Below, piece by piece: positions 1 to 7,329 of a DNA stretch of 64,000 bases. Below the pieces are notes generated by a model. It saw only the letters and a list, made by a program, of their open reading frames with translations, searched no databases and had not been told where the DNA came from. The DNA is from Bin87 sp965243255 (lineage in GTDB: Bacteria > Chloroflexota > Dehalococcoidia > Lucifugimonadales > UBA3495), in the NCBI GenBank assembly GCA_965243255.1, contig CBDEUH010000004.1, positions 620,001-684,000 of the forward strand. Reading direction: 5' to 3'. Positions within the stretch are counted from its first letter, which is position 1; every line of letters begins with the position of its first letter. The position numbers were made by a program, and so were the translations under genes.

Positions 1-1024
1 CGAAGCTGCCGAAAAGCAGCACCCCGCCGATAATAAGGCTGACCACTGCGCCGATGCCCAGCGCGCCGAAACCGGAAACGAAGATCTCCAGCACTGCCAG
101 GACGGCGGCCAGGACGATGAAGGCGACGCCGGCCCAGTTGAACGGCAGGTTGCCCAGGGCCAGAAATCCCAGGCCCAGGCAGATGACGCCGGCGATGCCG
201 GGACCAATTGCGCCCGGCGTCATCAGTTCGAAGATCAGTCCCAGACTGCCCAGGCTAATTAGCAGGAAGGCGATGTTGGGGTTGGCGATGAAGTCAACAA
301 ACCGCTCGTTCCAGCGCATCTTTACTTCCTGAACGTCGGTGTCGGCGAGCCGGAGGGTTCGTTCGCCGCCGGCGGTGATGACGGTGTGACCGTCCAACTG
401 AGCCAGCAGGTCATCCAGGTCGTCGGCCAGCAGGTCGATGATGCCGGACTCCAACGCCTCGGCGGCCGTATAAGACGCGGCGGTGCGGACCGTTTCCTCC
501 AATGCGTCGGCGTCGCGCCCTCTTTCGTCGGCGATGGAGCGTATCAATGCGGCGGCATCGTTGGTGACTTTGTCGGCCAGGGTTTCGCCGATGTCCTCGC
601 CGCTGCCGGACACCGGCGTAGCCGCGCCGATGTTGGAGCCGGGAGCCATGGCCGCGATATGGCCGGCGGCGGTGATAAACGTGCCGGCCGAGCCGGCCTG
701 GGCGCCCCGGGGCGAGACGAACACCGCCACCGGAACCGGAGACGACAGCAGCGTCTCCACAATGTCCCTGGTGCTGTCGTAAAGGCCGCCGGGGGTGTCC
801 AGCTCGATGACCAGCAGCTCCGCGTTGGCTTTGGACGCGTCGGCCACGGCCCGCTCGATCACCCGGGCCTTCACCGGGTTGATGGTATCCTCAACCTTCA
901 GCAGCAGGACCGAGCGAGTTTCGGCGTCGGCCTGGTTATAATGCACGACGATGGCGTACAGGCCCAGGCAAATCAAGACGAGATACGCCACGATCAGGGG
1001 GATTCTGGTCAGGGAGACGGGCAT
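1..1024 (-). CDS. NfeD/ClpP-class membrane serine protease, C-terminus cut by window edge
   Basis: This frame is open from an ATG at 1022-1024 to the left edge (about 341 codons), so the C-terminus is missing. An N-terminal hydrophobic segment (residues about 8-27) is a signal anchor. Residues about 38-165 look like the ClpP-fold protease of NfeD1b/SppA relatives: an ELDTPGG motif (74-80), a Ser in AGSAG near residue 112 as candidate nucleophile and a Lys near 152 as candidate general base. From about residue 225 there are several glycine-rich hydrophobic segments typical of the NfeD membrane region. Family members cleave hydrophobic stretches of membrane proteins such as stomatin; the exact substrate is unknown here. 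The ribosome site AGGTGA sits 8 nt before the ATG. Stomatin-like partners usually lie next to this gene and may lie outside the window. Confidence 0.85.
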   Translation of the reverse strand, partial: MPVSLTRIPLIVAYLVLICLGLYAIVVHYNQADAETRSVLLLKVEDTINPVKARVIERAVADASKANAELLVIELDTPGGLYDSTRDIVETLLSSPVPVAVFVSPRGAQAGSAGTFITAAGHIAAMAPGSNIGAATPVSGSGEDIGETLADKVTNDAAALIRSIADERGRDADALEETVRTAASYTAAEALESGIIDLLADDLDDLLAQLDGHTVITAGGERTLRLADTDVQEVKMRWNERFVDFIANPNIAFLLISLGSLGLIFELMTPGAIGPGIAGVICLGLGFLALGNLPFNWAGVAFIVLAAVLAVLEIFVSGFGALGIGAVVSLIIGGVLLFGSF

Positions 1025-1042
1025 CGTGCATCACCTGATACC

Positions 1043-1071
1043 ATCATCAGACCCACGTCGTGATATGTCAA
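1043..1071 (-). promoter_or_regulatory. Candidate sigma-70 promoter for the NfeD-family gene
   Basis: On the minus strand a perfect TTGACA is followed after 17 nt by GATGAT, which matches TATAAT at four of six positions. It lies 19 nt before the ATG at 1024. The -35 is strong and the -10 mediocre, so this is a plausible but unproven promoter. Confidence 0.45.
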
Positions 1072-1078
1072 TCGGTGA

Positions 1079-1104
1079 ATCCTTCCACAAGCTCAGGATG
1101 AGCG
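1079..1104. repeat. Short dispersed-type repeat in intergenic DNA
   Basis: The segment reads CCTTCCACAAGCTCAGGATG and flanks. It resembles a short extragenic repeat (CCTTCGACAAGCTCAGGA-type) that I recall from many bacterial and metagenomic assemblies. Only one copy is seen here, so the call rests on recognition rather than on repetition within the window. Confidence 0.35.
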
Positions 1105-1129
1105 AGTGCCCTTGACGATAGCGGGCGGT

Positions 1130-1158
1130 TTGACGATGGCAGGGCGTACCAATACAAT
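1130..1158 (+). promoter_or_regulatory. Sigma-70 promoter of the crotonase gene
   Basis: TTGACG and TACAAT are separated by exactly 17 nt, giving two near-consensus hexamers. The ATG of the crotonase follows about 39 nt later with a GAGGAG ribosome site in between, so the geometry fits a conventional leader. Confidence 0.7.
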
Positions 1159-1196
1159 GCGGACAAATACGGAGCGCTAGAGGAGCGGAGTTTCCA

Positions 1197-2057
1197 ATGG
1201 ACTACCAGTACATTCTATATGAGAAGGAACGAGTATCCCGGTTTGAGGGCAGCGGCGACCGTCGCCGGGAGAAAGTGGGGCACGTGGCCTTTCTCACCAT
1301 GAACCGGCCCGAGGTGCTGAACGCGATGAATCGGCAGCTGACCGAAGAGCTGCACGACGCGGTGCGCTGCGCCAACGAGGACGACGAAATCGGCTGCATC
1401 GTCATCACCGGCGCGGACACCCATCCGCGCGTCCCGGCCTTCACCGCCGGCGGCGACATCCACCAGCAGCGGGAAGACCAGGCGGCGTTGAACGCCGGCT
1501 CCCTGACCCGCGAGGACATGGACGTCCAATCGTCCCGGCGTCAGCGGGGCAGCTACGAGGTCAGCGCGTCGGCCAAGCCGGTGATCGGGATGATTAACGG
1601 CCTGGCTTACGGCGGCGGCGCGGTGTTGTCGTCGTCCTTGGACATTCGCATCGGCTCCGATGCGGCGCGGTTCCGCTTTCTGGCGGCGGCCTACGGTCGC
1701 ATCAACTCCACCTGGACGCTGGTGAATCAGGTGGGCTGGCCCCAGGCCAAGGAACTGCTGTTCACCGCGCGGATCATCGAGGCCGAGGAAGCCTACCGCA
1801 TCGGCCTGCTGAACCACCTGGTCCCATCCTACCGGCTGCGACAGAAGACCATGGAAGTCGCCACCGAGATCGCCACCAACGACGTCCCGTCGGTGATGGG
1901 CATCAAGCGGCTCCTGCTGCAGCACATGGGCGGATCGCTGGAAGAACAGTGGGCCAACGAAAGGGATTTCACCACCAACGTACTCCGCGGCACGCTGGCT
2001 GAAGAAGCCTTCCCAGACTTTCTGGCCCGTCGAGGCCGGCCGGTTCGCAGCGCGTAG
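1197..2057 (+). CDS. Enoyl-CoA hydratase/isomerase (crotonase) family protein
   Basis: A 286-residue crotonase-fold protein, the usual length for the family. The NRPEVLNAMN segment (about residues 38-47) is the typical N-terminal CoA-binding motif. The oxyanion-hole regions are visible as FTAGGDIH (about 82-89) and as NGLAYGGGAVL (about 134-144). Family members hydrate or isomerise acyl-CoA thioesters in the cytoplasm. The two conventional catalytic glutamates are not obvious (SSLDIRIGSD in place of the usual E-containing segment), so hydratase activity is not assured and an isomerase, lyase or decarboxylase role is equally possible. It has its own promoter and GAGGAG ribosome site and is followed by an intrinsic terminator, so it appears monocistronic. 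Confidence 0.85.
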   Translation: MDYQYILYEKERVSRFEGSGDRRREKVGHVAFLTMNRPEVLNAMNRQLTEELHDAVRCANEDDEIGCIVITGADTHPRVPAFTAGGDIHQQREDQAALNAGSLTREDMDVQSSRRQRGSYEVSASAKPVIGMINGLAYGGGAVLSSSLDIRIGSDAARFRFLAAAYGRINSTWTLVNQVGWPQAKELLFTARIIEAEEAYRIGLLNHLVPSYRLRQKTMEVATEIATNDVPSVMGIKRLLLQHMGGSLEEQWANERDFTTNVLRGTLAEEAFPDFLARRGRPVRSA

Positions 2058-2079
2058 CAGCTGTACCGGAAGGTATTTG

Positions 2080-2112
2080 AAAACCCCTCCCGATAGTTTG
2101 GGAGGGGTTTTT
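2080..2112. terminator. Bidirectional intrinsic terminator
   Basis: A perfect 12-bp inverted repeat (AAAACCCCTCCC / GGGAGGGGTTTT) with an 8-nt loop carries T-runs on both strands. It lies between two convergent genes, so it can end the crotonase transcript on the plus strand and the hisC-hisB-unknown transcript on the minus strand. Confidence 0.9.
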
Positions 2113-2116
2113 GCAA

Positions 2117-2509
2117 TCAGCCGTTGTTATGGCGATGTTGCAAATAGCTCGGGAGCAATTCGGTGTCGCCCTCCCAGGTCAGGTTTCCATTCCCGTCGAT
2201 GACCGAGTAGGAAACGGGCTGACGAACCATCGATACGGCGGCAGTGCTCTTGCGGCGTTGTTCGGGCTGCTGGGCGAGAAGCTGGGTGTTCCCTTCCCAC
2301 GAGACGTTGCCGTCGGCGCCAACTACGGCGTAGGACACCGGCGCGTCCGCGACCGGCTGGCCGGTGGGAATCGCATAATCAAGGTAGCGGGTGGTCAGGG
2401 TATTGGCGATGGGCTGTACCGGGGTCATTGCCTTGATGACAATAGGCTGGTCCAGGATGGTCTCCAGCATCCGGTTCATCCGGTTGATGTTGTTCTGTAC
2501 GATAGGCAT
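2117..2509 (-). CDS. Unknown small protein with two internal repeats
   Basis: A 130-residue protein I do not recognise. It contains two copies of a motif of about 22 residues: PVSYAVVGADGNVSWEGNT (about 77-95) and PVSYSVIDGNGNLTWEGDT (about 101-119). Each copy has a GNGN/DGN turn and a WEG motif, suggesting a tandem beta-hairpin unit. There is no signal peptide or membrane segment. A GGGAGGGAG ribosome site precedes the ATG. It follows hisB on the same strand after 69 nt and ends just before the bidirectional terminator, so it may be the last gene of the hisC-hisB transcript. Function unknown. Confidence 0.6.
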   Translation of the reverse strand: MPIVQNNINRMNRMLETILDQPIVIKAMTPVQPIANTLTTRYLDYAIPTGQPVADAPVSYAVVGADGNVSWEGNTQLLAQQPEQRRKSTAAVSMVRQPVSYSVIDGNGNLTWEGDTELLPSYLQHRHNNG

Positions 2510-2578
2510 GGCTCCCTCCCTGCTCGCCGGTGTTAGATTTCCATTATACAGTTTTTGCCGCCGCCGTGTCAGGGTCGG

Positions 2579-3193
2579 CTAGCCGTCCAGGGTGCCCTTG
2601 GTGCTGGGAACCTGCCCGACGGCGCGGGAGTCCGGTTCCACGGCGTCACGGATGGCCCGGGCCAGTGCTTTGCAGAGCGCCTCGGCCTTGTGGTGCGGGC
2701 TGACGCCGGCCAGAACCCTGGCGTGGAGGTTGATGCGCGCTTCCATGGCGAAGGACTCCAGGAAGTGGGCAACCAGGTCGCCGGACAGGGTTTCCACCAT
2801 GGTATCGTCCAGCGTGGTATCAACCGATGCGTAAGGCCGCCCGCTCCAGTCCACCGCGACCATCACCAGGGTCTCGTCCAGGGGCACGATGGCGTGGCCC
2901 ATGCGCCGGATGCCCCTGGGTTCCCCCAACGCCTGGCCGAAAGCGCGCCCCAGCATGATGGCGGTGTCCTCAACCAGGTGGTGCCAGCCCACGTGGGTGT
3001 CGCCCTGGGCCTTCAGGTCAATGTCAAAGAGGCCGTGGCGGGCAACCTGGCTGACCATGTGGTCCAGGAAGCCGTTGCCGGTGTCAACGTCGTAGCGACC
3101 CTGCCCGTCCAGGTTGACGGTGATCGAGATGCTGGTCTCGGCGGTGGCCCGCTGCAGGCTGGCAGTTCGGGCCGGATCGTCGGAAGTGGCCAT
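2579..3193 (-). CDS. hisB: Imidazoleglycerol-phosphate dehydratase
   Basis: A 204-residue monofunctional IGPD (sixth step of histidine synthesis, removing water from imidazole glycerol phosphate to give imidazole acetol phosphate). The metal-binding motifs are present: GFLDHM near residue 41, HHLVED near 71-76 and SPHHKAEA near 165-172, with a terminal SSKG-like PSTKG. No histidinol-phosphatase domain is fused to it. It starts 1 nt downstream of the hisC stop codon, so the two are translationally coupled. The segment just before HHLVED reads VGW where many homologues carry an Asp, which may be lineage variation. Confidence 0.95.
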   Translation of the reverse strand: MATSDDPARTASLQRATAETSISITVNLDGQGRYDVDTGNGFLDHMVSQVARHGLFDIDLKAQGDTHVGWHHLVEDTAIMLGRAFGQALGEPRGIRRMGHAIVPLDETLVMVAVDWSGRPYASVDTTLDDTMVETLSGDLVAHFLESFAMEARINLHARVLAGVSPHHKAEALCKALARAIRDAVEPDSRAVGQVPSTKGTLDG

Positions 3194-3194
3194 A

Positions 3195-4289
3195 TCAGTC
3201 CACTCCCAGGGCGGCGCGGAAACCGGCGATCACCGCGTCAGTCTCTTCGCGCTTGCCCACGCTGGACCGGATGTAGTCGCGCAGCAGGTCGTTGTCGAAG
3301 TAGCGCAGGAAGACGCCCCGGCGACACATCGCTTCATAGACCTCGCGGCCCCGTCCGTCGGGCATCTTGCAGAGGATGAAGTTGGCCTGGGACGGCCACA
3401 CCTTGATTCCGGGGATTTCGCTCAGCAGCTGGTACATGCGGGCCCGCTCGGTGACAATGGCGTCAACCCGCTCCAAAAGGTGGGCGGTGTCGGCCAGCGA
3501 GGCCAGCAGGGCAACCTCGGCGGCGAGGTTGACGTTGTAGGGCGGCTTCATGCCCATCATGGTGGCGGCCAGCTCAGTGTCCATGGCGCCGGCGCCGATG
3601 CGGAGGCCGGCCAGGCCGGCCCACTTGCTGAAGGTTCGGAGAACCACCAGGTTGCGGTACTCGGGCAGCAGGGGCATCAGCGTCTGACCGCAAAAGTCGT
3701 AATAGGCTTCATCGGCTACCACCAGCAGGCCGGTGTCCAGCAGGGCGCGGGCCTGGGCTTCGCTGACCAGGTTGCCGGTGGGATTGTTGGGACTGGGGAA
3801 AAAGATGATCTTGGTGCGGGGGGTGATCGCGCCCTGGATGGCTTCAATGTCGATGTCAAAGTTGTCGTCGCGGGGCACGGATATGGCGCGGGCGCCGGCC
3901 ACGTCGGCGGAGAATGAATACATTCCGAAAGTGGGCACGGGGATGATGATCTCATCGTCCGGGGCCAGGAACATACGCATCAGCAGGTCGATGATCTCGT
4001 CGCTGCCGTTGCCGGCGACGATGTTGTCCTCGTGGACGCCCAGGTATTCGGACAGGGCGGCGCGCAGGCGACGCTGGGCCGGGTCGGGATAGTGATTGTA
4101 GTCCCGAAAGCTGCCCAGGGCCTCCGCCACTTGCGGCGAGGGGCCGTAGGGGTTTTCGTTGCCGTTGAGCCGGATGACCCGTTCCAGGGGGATGCCGGCT
4201 TCCTCGGCCAGGGTTTCGCTGGGAGAAACGCCCTGGTAGGTCTTGAGGCGGCTGATGTGGGGGAGCAGCAGGTCTTCAATGTCAGGCAT
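3195..4289 (-). CDS. hisC: Histidinol-phosphate aminotransferase
   Basis: A 364-residue fold-type I PLP aminotransferase that converts imidazole acetol phosphate to histidinol phosphate. Recognisable features are NGNENPYGPS near residue 40, the GNGSDE phosphate-binding region near 95, FFPSPNNPTG near 162-171, and the PLP lysine in FSKWAGLAGLRIG near residue 220. The start ATG has a GGGAAG site 8-9 nt upstream. It is first in a hisC-hisB unit with a TATAAA -10 candidate at 4349-4354, so this half of the pathway can be transcribed independently of the hisZ-hisG-hisD block upstream. Confidence 0.95.
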   Translation of the reverse strand: MPDIEDLLLPHISRLKTYQGVSPSETLAEEAGIPLERVIRLNGNENPYGPSPQVAEALGSFRDYNHYPDPAQRRLRAALSEYLGVHEDNIVAGNGSDEIIDLLMRMFLAPDDEIIIPVPTFGMYSFSADVAGARAISVPRDDNFDIDIEAIQGAITPRTKIIFFPSPNNPTGNLVSEAQARALLDTGLLVVADEAYYDFCGQTLMPLLPEYRNLVVLRTFSKWAGLAGLRIGAGAMDTELAATMMGMKPPYNVNLAAEVALLASLADTAHLLERVDAIVTERARMYQLLSEIPGIKVWPSQANFILCKMPDGRGREVYEAMCRRGVFLRYFDNDLLRDYIRSSVGKREETDAVIAGFRAALGVD

Positions 4290-4348
4290 CGGTGTACTTC
4301 CCGTTTAGCTAGCGGGTGTTGGCGGCGGCAGGGCTATCGCGCATTCAC

Positions 4349-4377
4349 TTTATAAGGATTGAGGCCGGGGCGCAACT
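4349..4377 (-). promoter_or_regulatory. Candidate promoter for hisC-hisB
   Basis: On the minus strand a TATAAA hexamer lies at 4349-4354 with AGTTGC 17 nt upstream of it. The -10 is good and the -35 weak. It would give a 5' leader of about 50 nt to hisC. Confidence 0.4.
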
Positions 4378-4445
4378 ACCCATACGCTCTCATGCGAACC
4401 CGCTTGGCTACGTTGGCTTGGCGCTCATTGTGGTTGGCTCCTTTG

Positions 4446-4495
4446 GGGGTGTCAGAATCAGGATTCACGGGATTTTGGGATTTTCAGGATTTTGG
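4446..4495. repeat. Short direct repeats of a GGATTTT/CAGGATT motif
   Basis: ATCAGGATT, GGGATTTTGGGATTTT and TTCAGGATTTT follow one another within 50 bp. I recognise this as a low-complexity extragenic repeat type common in environmental bacterial genomes. No coding or terminator function is evident. Confidence 0.45.
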
Positions 4496-4552
4496 GTAGC
4501 CTGCGAGAGGTAAGGTGGTCGTTGTCAGCCCCACGGCCGGGGGTTGGTTACG

Positions 4553-4750
4553 CACTTCCACATAGGTGTTTTTGTGACGGCAGTCAGTTCTCCGCCAATG
4601 GCCGCAGTGGTATCGCGCCGTTGCCACTTCCGGTGTCTATGACGGTCATCTGTTATCCGCCAATGGCAGCTGTGGCCGCACCGTTGTCACTTCCAGTGTT
4701 TGTGACGGGGATCTGTTATCCGTCAATGGCAGCTGTGACCGCACCGGCGT
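4553..4750. repeat. Degenerate tandem repeat, unit about 63 bp
   Basis: Two clear 63-bp units (4625-4687 and 4688-4750) begin with CACTTCC and contain TGACGG, ATCTGTTATCCG and CAATGGCAGCTGTG. A third, diverged 72-bp unit (4553-4624) precedes them. The period is a multiple of three, so a frame stays open across the repeat, but there is no ribosome site and no known domain. I treat it as non-coding satellite-like DNA. Confidence 0.65.
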
Positions 4751-4954
4751 GCGTGATTAGGATTTGCTGACGGTTGTGGCCGTTGACGACCGAACCGTGA
4801 TGGTTCTGATTTACCTCGTTGCAGGCTGTGGGGTACCGATGATTTCGCTAGCGATGGGGCTATTATGAACGGACGTTCTACGGATTGTCAATAGGCTGGT
4901 GTCGGTGTCGGCAAGCAGGCTATGGCGCAAGCGCCGGCGTGGGTCTCCGTAAAC

Positions 4955-4963
4955 TGGTATAGT
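4955..4963 (+). promoter_or_regulatory. Extended -10 promoter candidate
   Basis: TGG directly precedes TATAGT, an extended -10 element, 41 nt before the ATG at 5005. No good -35 is seen 17 nt upstream. Confidence 0.45.
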
Positions 4964-5004
4964 TTGAAAGTGGATGTTCCAATCGAACCGGGAGGTCAGG
5001 GAAA

Positions 5005-5283
5005 ATGACGGCAAGCAAAAATTCCGACGGCCCGGCCCCGGAGGCGGTGAAGGTTTCGGCAATGCTGGACGAACACGCCAGGCTGGCAGCGCTTTTGAGA
5101 GCCGCTATCGCGGCGACGCCAGCGTGTGACGATGACTACTGGGTTGGCATGAGCGTTGACGAAGTTGTGGTACGTGGCGAATCGCCGGAGGCGGTGATGG
5201 CCGCTATTGACGACCGGGGAATGGGCGGCGGTACCGTGGTGCTGGAGTTCGTGAGCGCTGAACCCCAGGTAATCGTCCTGTGA
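5005..5283 (+). CDS. Small protein with a DUF5678-like C-terminal half
   Basis: A 92-residue protein. Residues about 44-78 (WVGMSVDEVVVRGESPEAV and the following segment) resemble the short DUF5678-type module, in which a small beta hairpin is followed by a helix. The N-terminal part is a charged helix. It has a strong GGGAGG ribosome site. Its stop codon overlaps the GTG start of the next gene by 4 nt, so the two proteins are made together. Pairs of such a small protein with a retropepsin-like protease are, from memory, common in cyanobacteria and Chloroflexota. The role is unknown. The family assignment is by eye and moderate. Confidence 0.6.
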   Translation: MTASKNSDGPAPEAVKVSAMLDEHARLAALLRAAIAATPACDDDYWVGMSVDEVVVRGESPEAVMAAIDDRGMGGGTVVLEFVSAEPQVIVL

Positions 5284-5708
5284 TAACTGGCGAGTTCAAG
5301 GGCATCCAGCCTTATGTTTCGGCCGTGGTCGGGATACCTCGTCTGGAAGTGTTCGGCACTGTCGCGTTCCTAGTGGATACCGGAGCCTCGGTGACGTGCC
5401 TTCACCCCAGGGATAGCATTGCGCTGCGACTGCCCTTCGACCGCCTGGAGCGCAGCGAGCACATCGTCGGCGTGGGCGGTAGATCGGAGCGGTTTCTGGA
5501 ACGCGCCACACTAACGTTTTTGGACTCGGCCGGCGCGGTCACCTACGTGTACAACGTGGACGTTCGCGTTGGCAAGCCGGAGCAGGTGGGCAGCGGACTG
5601 CCATCCGTGTTGGGGCAGGACGTGCTTGACCCTTGGCTAATGGTGCATGACCCGACCAACCACCGGTTGCAGTTTGACGTGCGGAGCGCGGACGCGATAT
5701 CCGGTTGA
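5280..5708 (+). CDS. Retropepsin-like aspartic protease
   Basis: A 142-residue single-domain aspartyl protease of the retroviral type. The active-site motif VDTGASVT lies at about residues 32-39, followed by a flap-like region and the ILGxD-equivalent VLGQDVLD near 112-119. Such proteins act as homodimers. No membrane anchor or signal peptide is present, so a cytoplasmic location is expected. The start is GTG inside the preceding gene's stop codon. The partner gene, the lack of other conserved neighbours and its position between two his blocks suggest a mobile or accessory pair. The substrate is unknown. Confidence 0.8.
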   Translation: MITGEFKGIQPYVSAVVGIPRLEVFGTVAFLVDTGASVTCLHPRDSIALRLPFDRLERSEHIVGVGGRSERFLERATLTFLDSAGAVTYVYNVDVRVGKPEQVGSGLPSVLGQDVLDPWLMVHDPTNHRLQFDVRSADAISG

Positions 5709-5776
5709 ACAACCACACGCTAGCGAGATAAAGATGATGGTGGCTGTATCGCGCCGCTTGGGTCGGCGGTGGCCCG

Positions 5777-6685
5777 TCAGGCGTCGGTGAAGTAGTTTTC
5801 GTCAATTTCCTTGATTTCATAGACGGTTTTGGTAATAACGCCGACGCCGTACTCAATCATCAGCCTGGCCAGCTTCGGGCCATCAATGAGCAGGATGGTT
5901 TTGTTGTTGCGGGCGGCGCCATCGGCAGTGCGCTTGGCGGCCTCGCTGAAGCGGGAAGTCGTGATGAATACGCCCCGGGTTGCGCCGTGTGGGTCAAGGC
6001 TACCGGAGAAGTTGCGAATTTCCGGCTCACCAACTTGGGCGGTGTCCCAACGTTTGGCCTGGACGTACACCTTTTCGAAACCCAGCCGGTCCTGGGTCAC
6101 GATGCCATCGATGCCGCCATCGCCGCTGCGTCCTACTCTGCGGCCTCGGCCATAACCAATCTTGACCAGCAGCTCGACGACCAAGTCCTCAAAGCGTTCG
6201 GGCGATACGGCTTTTACGGTTTCCAGCAGTTCGTCAGCCAGTTGAGCCCGCAATTGCTCATAGGTGACTTCAATCTGCTCGTCGGGCGAAATGTCGCCGG
6301 CAGTTGGAATCGTTGCGGCAAAGGACGGCGAATCCTCTGGTGATTCCTGTTCGGCCACCAACATATTGAGCTGGGCCGGGTCAAGGGCGTCGGGATGATC
6401 GTGGAGATACCGGCGGCCTTGTTCGGTGATTTGGTAGTGGCCTCGCTCCGGGCCTTGGGACGGGGCATCAAGCAATCCGCCGCGTTTCAGCAGGTGCATT
6501 GAGTAGCGTGTGTGCTTCTCAACCCGCAGGGCGCCGTGGGGAGTGCGTTCTTGCAGGTCGTCGTCGCTCAATGAGAGCAATGGTATCAATTCATCGAGGA
6601 TATCCCGGTAGGATAACCGTGTTTCCACTTGGGCGGTAATTTCCAGAATTGGCCGCAGGAATGCCCGTTGGGGTGGTAGAGCCAT
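5777..6685 (-). CDS. Mrr-type restriction endonuclease
   Basis: A 302-residue protein with the Mrr architecture. The N-terminal winged-helix region (about residues 1-100) is followed by a linker. A PD-(D/E)XK nuclease domain (about 150-290) follows, with the motifs ERFEDLVVELL, GDGGIDG and VQAKRW; the D and the Q-x-K are the catalytic set. Mrr enzymes cleave DNA bearing methylated bases and act without a dedicated methylase, and none is adjacent. The ATG at 6685 is chosen; a longer TTG start adds three codons. No strong ribosome site is seen. An inverted repeat upstream (6717-6769) could be an operator. It belongs to the accessory block inside the his locus. Confidence 0.85.
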   Translation of the reverse strand: MALPPQRAFLRPILEITAQVETRLSYRDILDELIPLLSLSDDDLQERTPHGALRVEKHTRYSMHLLKRGGLLDAPSQGPERGHYQITEQGRRYLHDHPDALDPAQLNMLVAEQESPEDSPSFAATIPTAGDISPDEQIEVTYEQLRAQLADELLETVKAVSPERFEDLVVELLVKIGYGRGRRVGRSGDGGIDGIVTQDRLGFEKVYVQAKRWDTAQVGEPEIRNFSGSLDPHGATRGVFITTSRFSEAAKRTADGAARNNKTILLIDGPKLARLMIEYGVGVITKTVYEIKEIDENYFTDA

Positions 6686-6716
6686 TTTTTGCAACTCGGC
6701 GCAGGGATTAACGCGC

Positions 6717-6769
6717 GCTGAGTGAATAATCTCAGTAGGATTTCCGAGTTAAATCATTGCGCACTCAGC
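6717..6769. promoter_or_regulatory. Inverted repeat upstream of the Mrr gene, possible operator
   Basis: GCTGAGTG at 6717-6724 is mirrored by CACTCAGC at 6762-6769, and a smaller CTGAG/CTCAG palindrome lies between. The pair starts about 32 nt upstream of the Mrr start codon, where a repressor could act. No regulator gene is adjacent. Confidence 0.35.
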
Positions 6770-6790
6770 CGTCATCTTAGCAAGATGCAC

Positions 6791-6819
6791 AAGGGCTGCC
6801 AATAGCAAGAGCAGCCCTT
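6791..6819 (-). terminator. Hairpin after the small gene at 6844
   Basis: AAGGGCTGC and GCAGCCCTT form a perfect 9-bp stem with an 11-nt loop, 25 nt past the stop codon of the minus-strand gene. There is no U-run, so it may be a weak or Rho-assisted terminator or just an mRNA-stabilising hairpin. Confidence 0.4.
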
Positions 6820-6843
6820 GGAGGATATGGCTGGCCGGCCGGT

Positions 6844-7125
6844 TCAGGCCAGCAATTCTCGAAGTTCCGGGTAGCTCCTAAACCGTTCGTCGGCGTCGTT
6901 TGGGTCAACCTTGCTTTCCGCCCGCCAGAGCGACATATCCTTTACGTGCCGGACGACGATAGCCCGCTGCCGTTCGTTGAGTTCTTCCCATGGTTTCAAC
7001 CGTCGTCCCAAAGGCTCCGCCTGATCGAGGGCGTCGCAAAGAAACCAGCTCGGGTCGTTAGAGAGTTTCCAGAGGAGAGATTTTGAGAAATCATCGGGGG
7101 ATTGCGTACCGACATTGCTGGTCAT
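6844..7125 (-). CDS. Unknown 93-residue protein
   Basis: I do not recognise this protein. The start at 7125 is favoured because AGGAGG lies 9 nt upstream; an upstream ATG adds ten residues without a ribosome site. The sequence is charged and probably helical, with WKLSNDPSWFLCDALDQ near residues 20-36 and LNERQRAIVVRHVKDM near 49-64, and has no signal peptide or membrane segment. It sits between the Mrr gene and hisD on the same strand and is separated from Mrr by a hairpin. A regulatory or defence-accessory role can only be guessed from position. Confidence 0.6.
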   Translation of the reverse strand: MTSNVGTQSPDDFSKSLLWKLSNDPSWFLCDALDQAEPLGRRLKPWEELNERQRAIVVRHVKDMSLWRAESKVDPNDADERFRSYPELRELLA

Positions 7126-7130
7126 AAAAG

Positions 7131-7295
7131 ATGCCTCCTGACGATGTTGGTCCAATCCTGAACTTTTGCGAAGTGCGTCCAGGCATTCTCCAACAGCTGG
7201 GTGAGTTGCACCTGGAGGCGCTGGGGCTGGATACCGAGCCGCTGCTGGGGCAGTTGCGGAAGATGCGTTCCAACAGCAACTGGCGGCTTTCGTAA
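7131..7295 (+). CDS. Possible 54-residue ORF or gene remnant
   Basis: A short plus-strand frame starts at ATG 7131, divergent from the preceding gene. Its product has an amphipathic leucine-rich segment (LGELHLEALGLDTEPLLGQL). There is no ribosome site, because the only purine-rich tract belongs to the opposite strand. It may be the tail of a decayed gene at the junction between the accessory block and hisD. The call is weak. Confidence 0.2.
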   Translation: MPPDDVGPILNFCEVRPGILQQLGELHLEALGLDTEPLLGQLRKMRSNSNWRLS

Positions 7296-7329
7296 AAGGC
7301 GGGTTGGAGGCGGGTAGCCTAGGCCGGGG

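Larger units (their letters stand above)
4290..5004. other. 715-bp intergenic region, apparently non-coding
   Basis: No convincing gene lies here. The frames that stay open are composed of repeat sequence and lack family resemblance. The region holds the hisC promoter candidate at its left end, a run of short direct repeats (4446-4495), a degenerate tandem repeat (4553-4750) and an extended -10 promoter candidate for the rightward small gene at 5005. It marks the edge of the accessory block that separates the two his gene groups. Confidence 0.6.

Noticed and set aside
4492..4770. 92-codon frame across the tandem repeat
   Set aside because: Its product is just the translated 63-bp repeat with no ribosome site and no domain.
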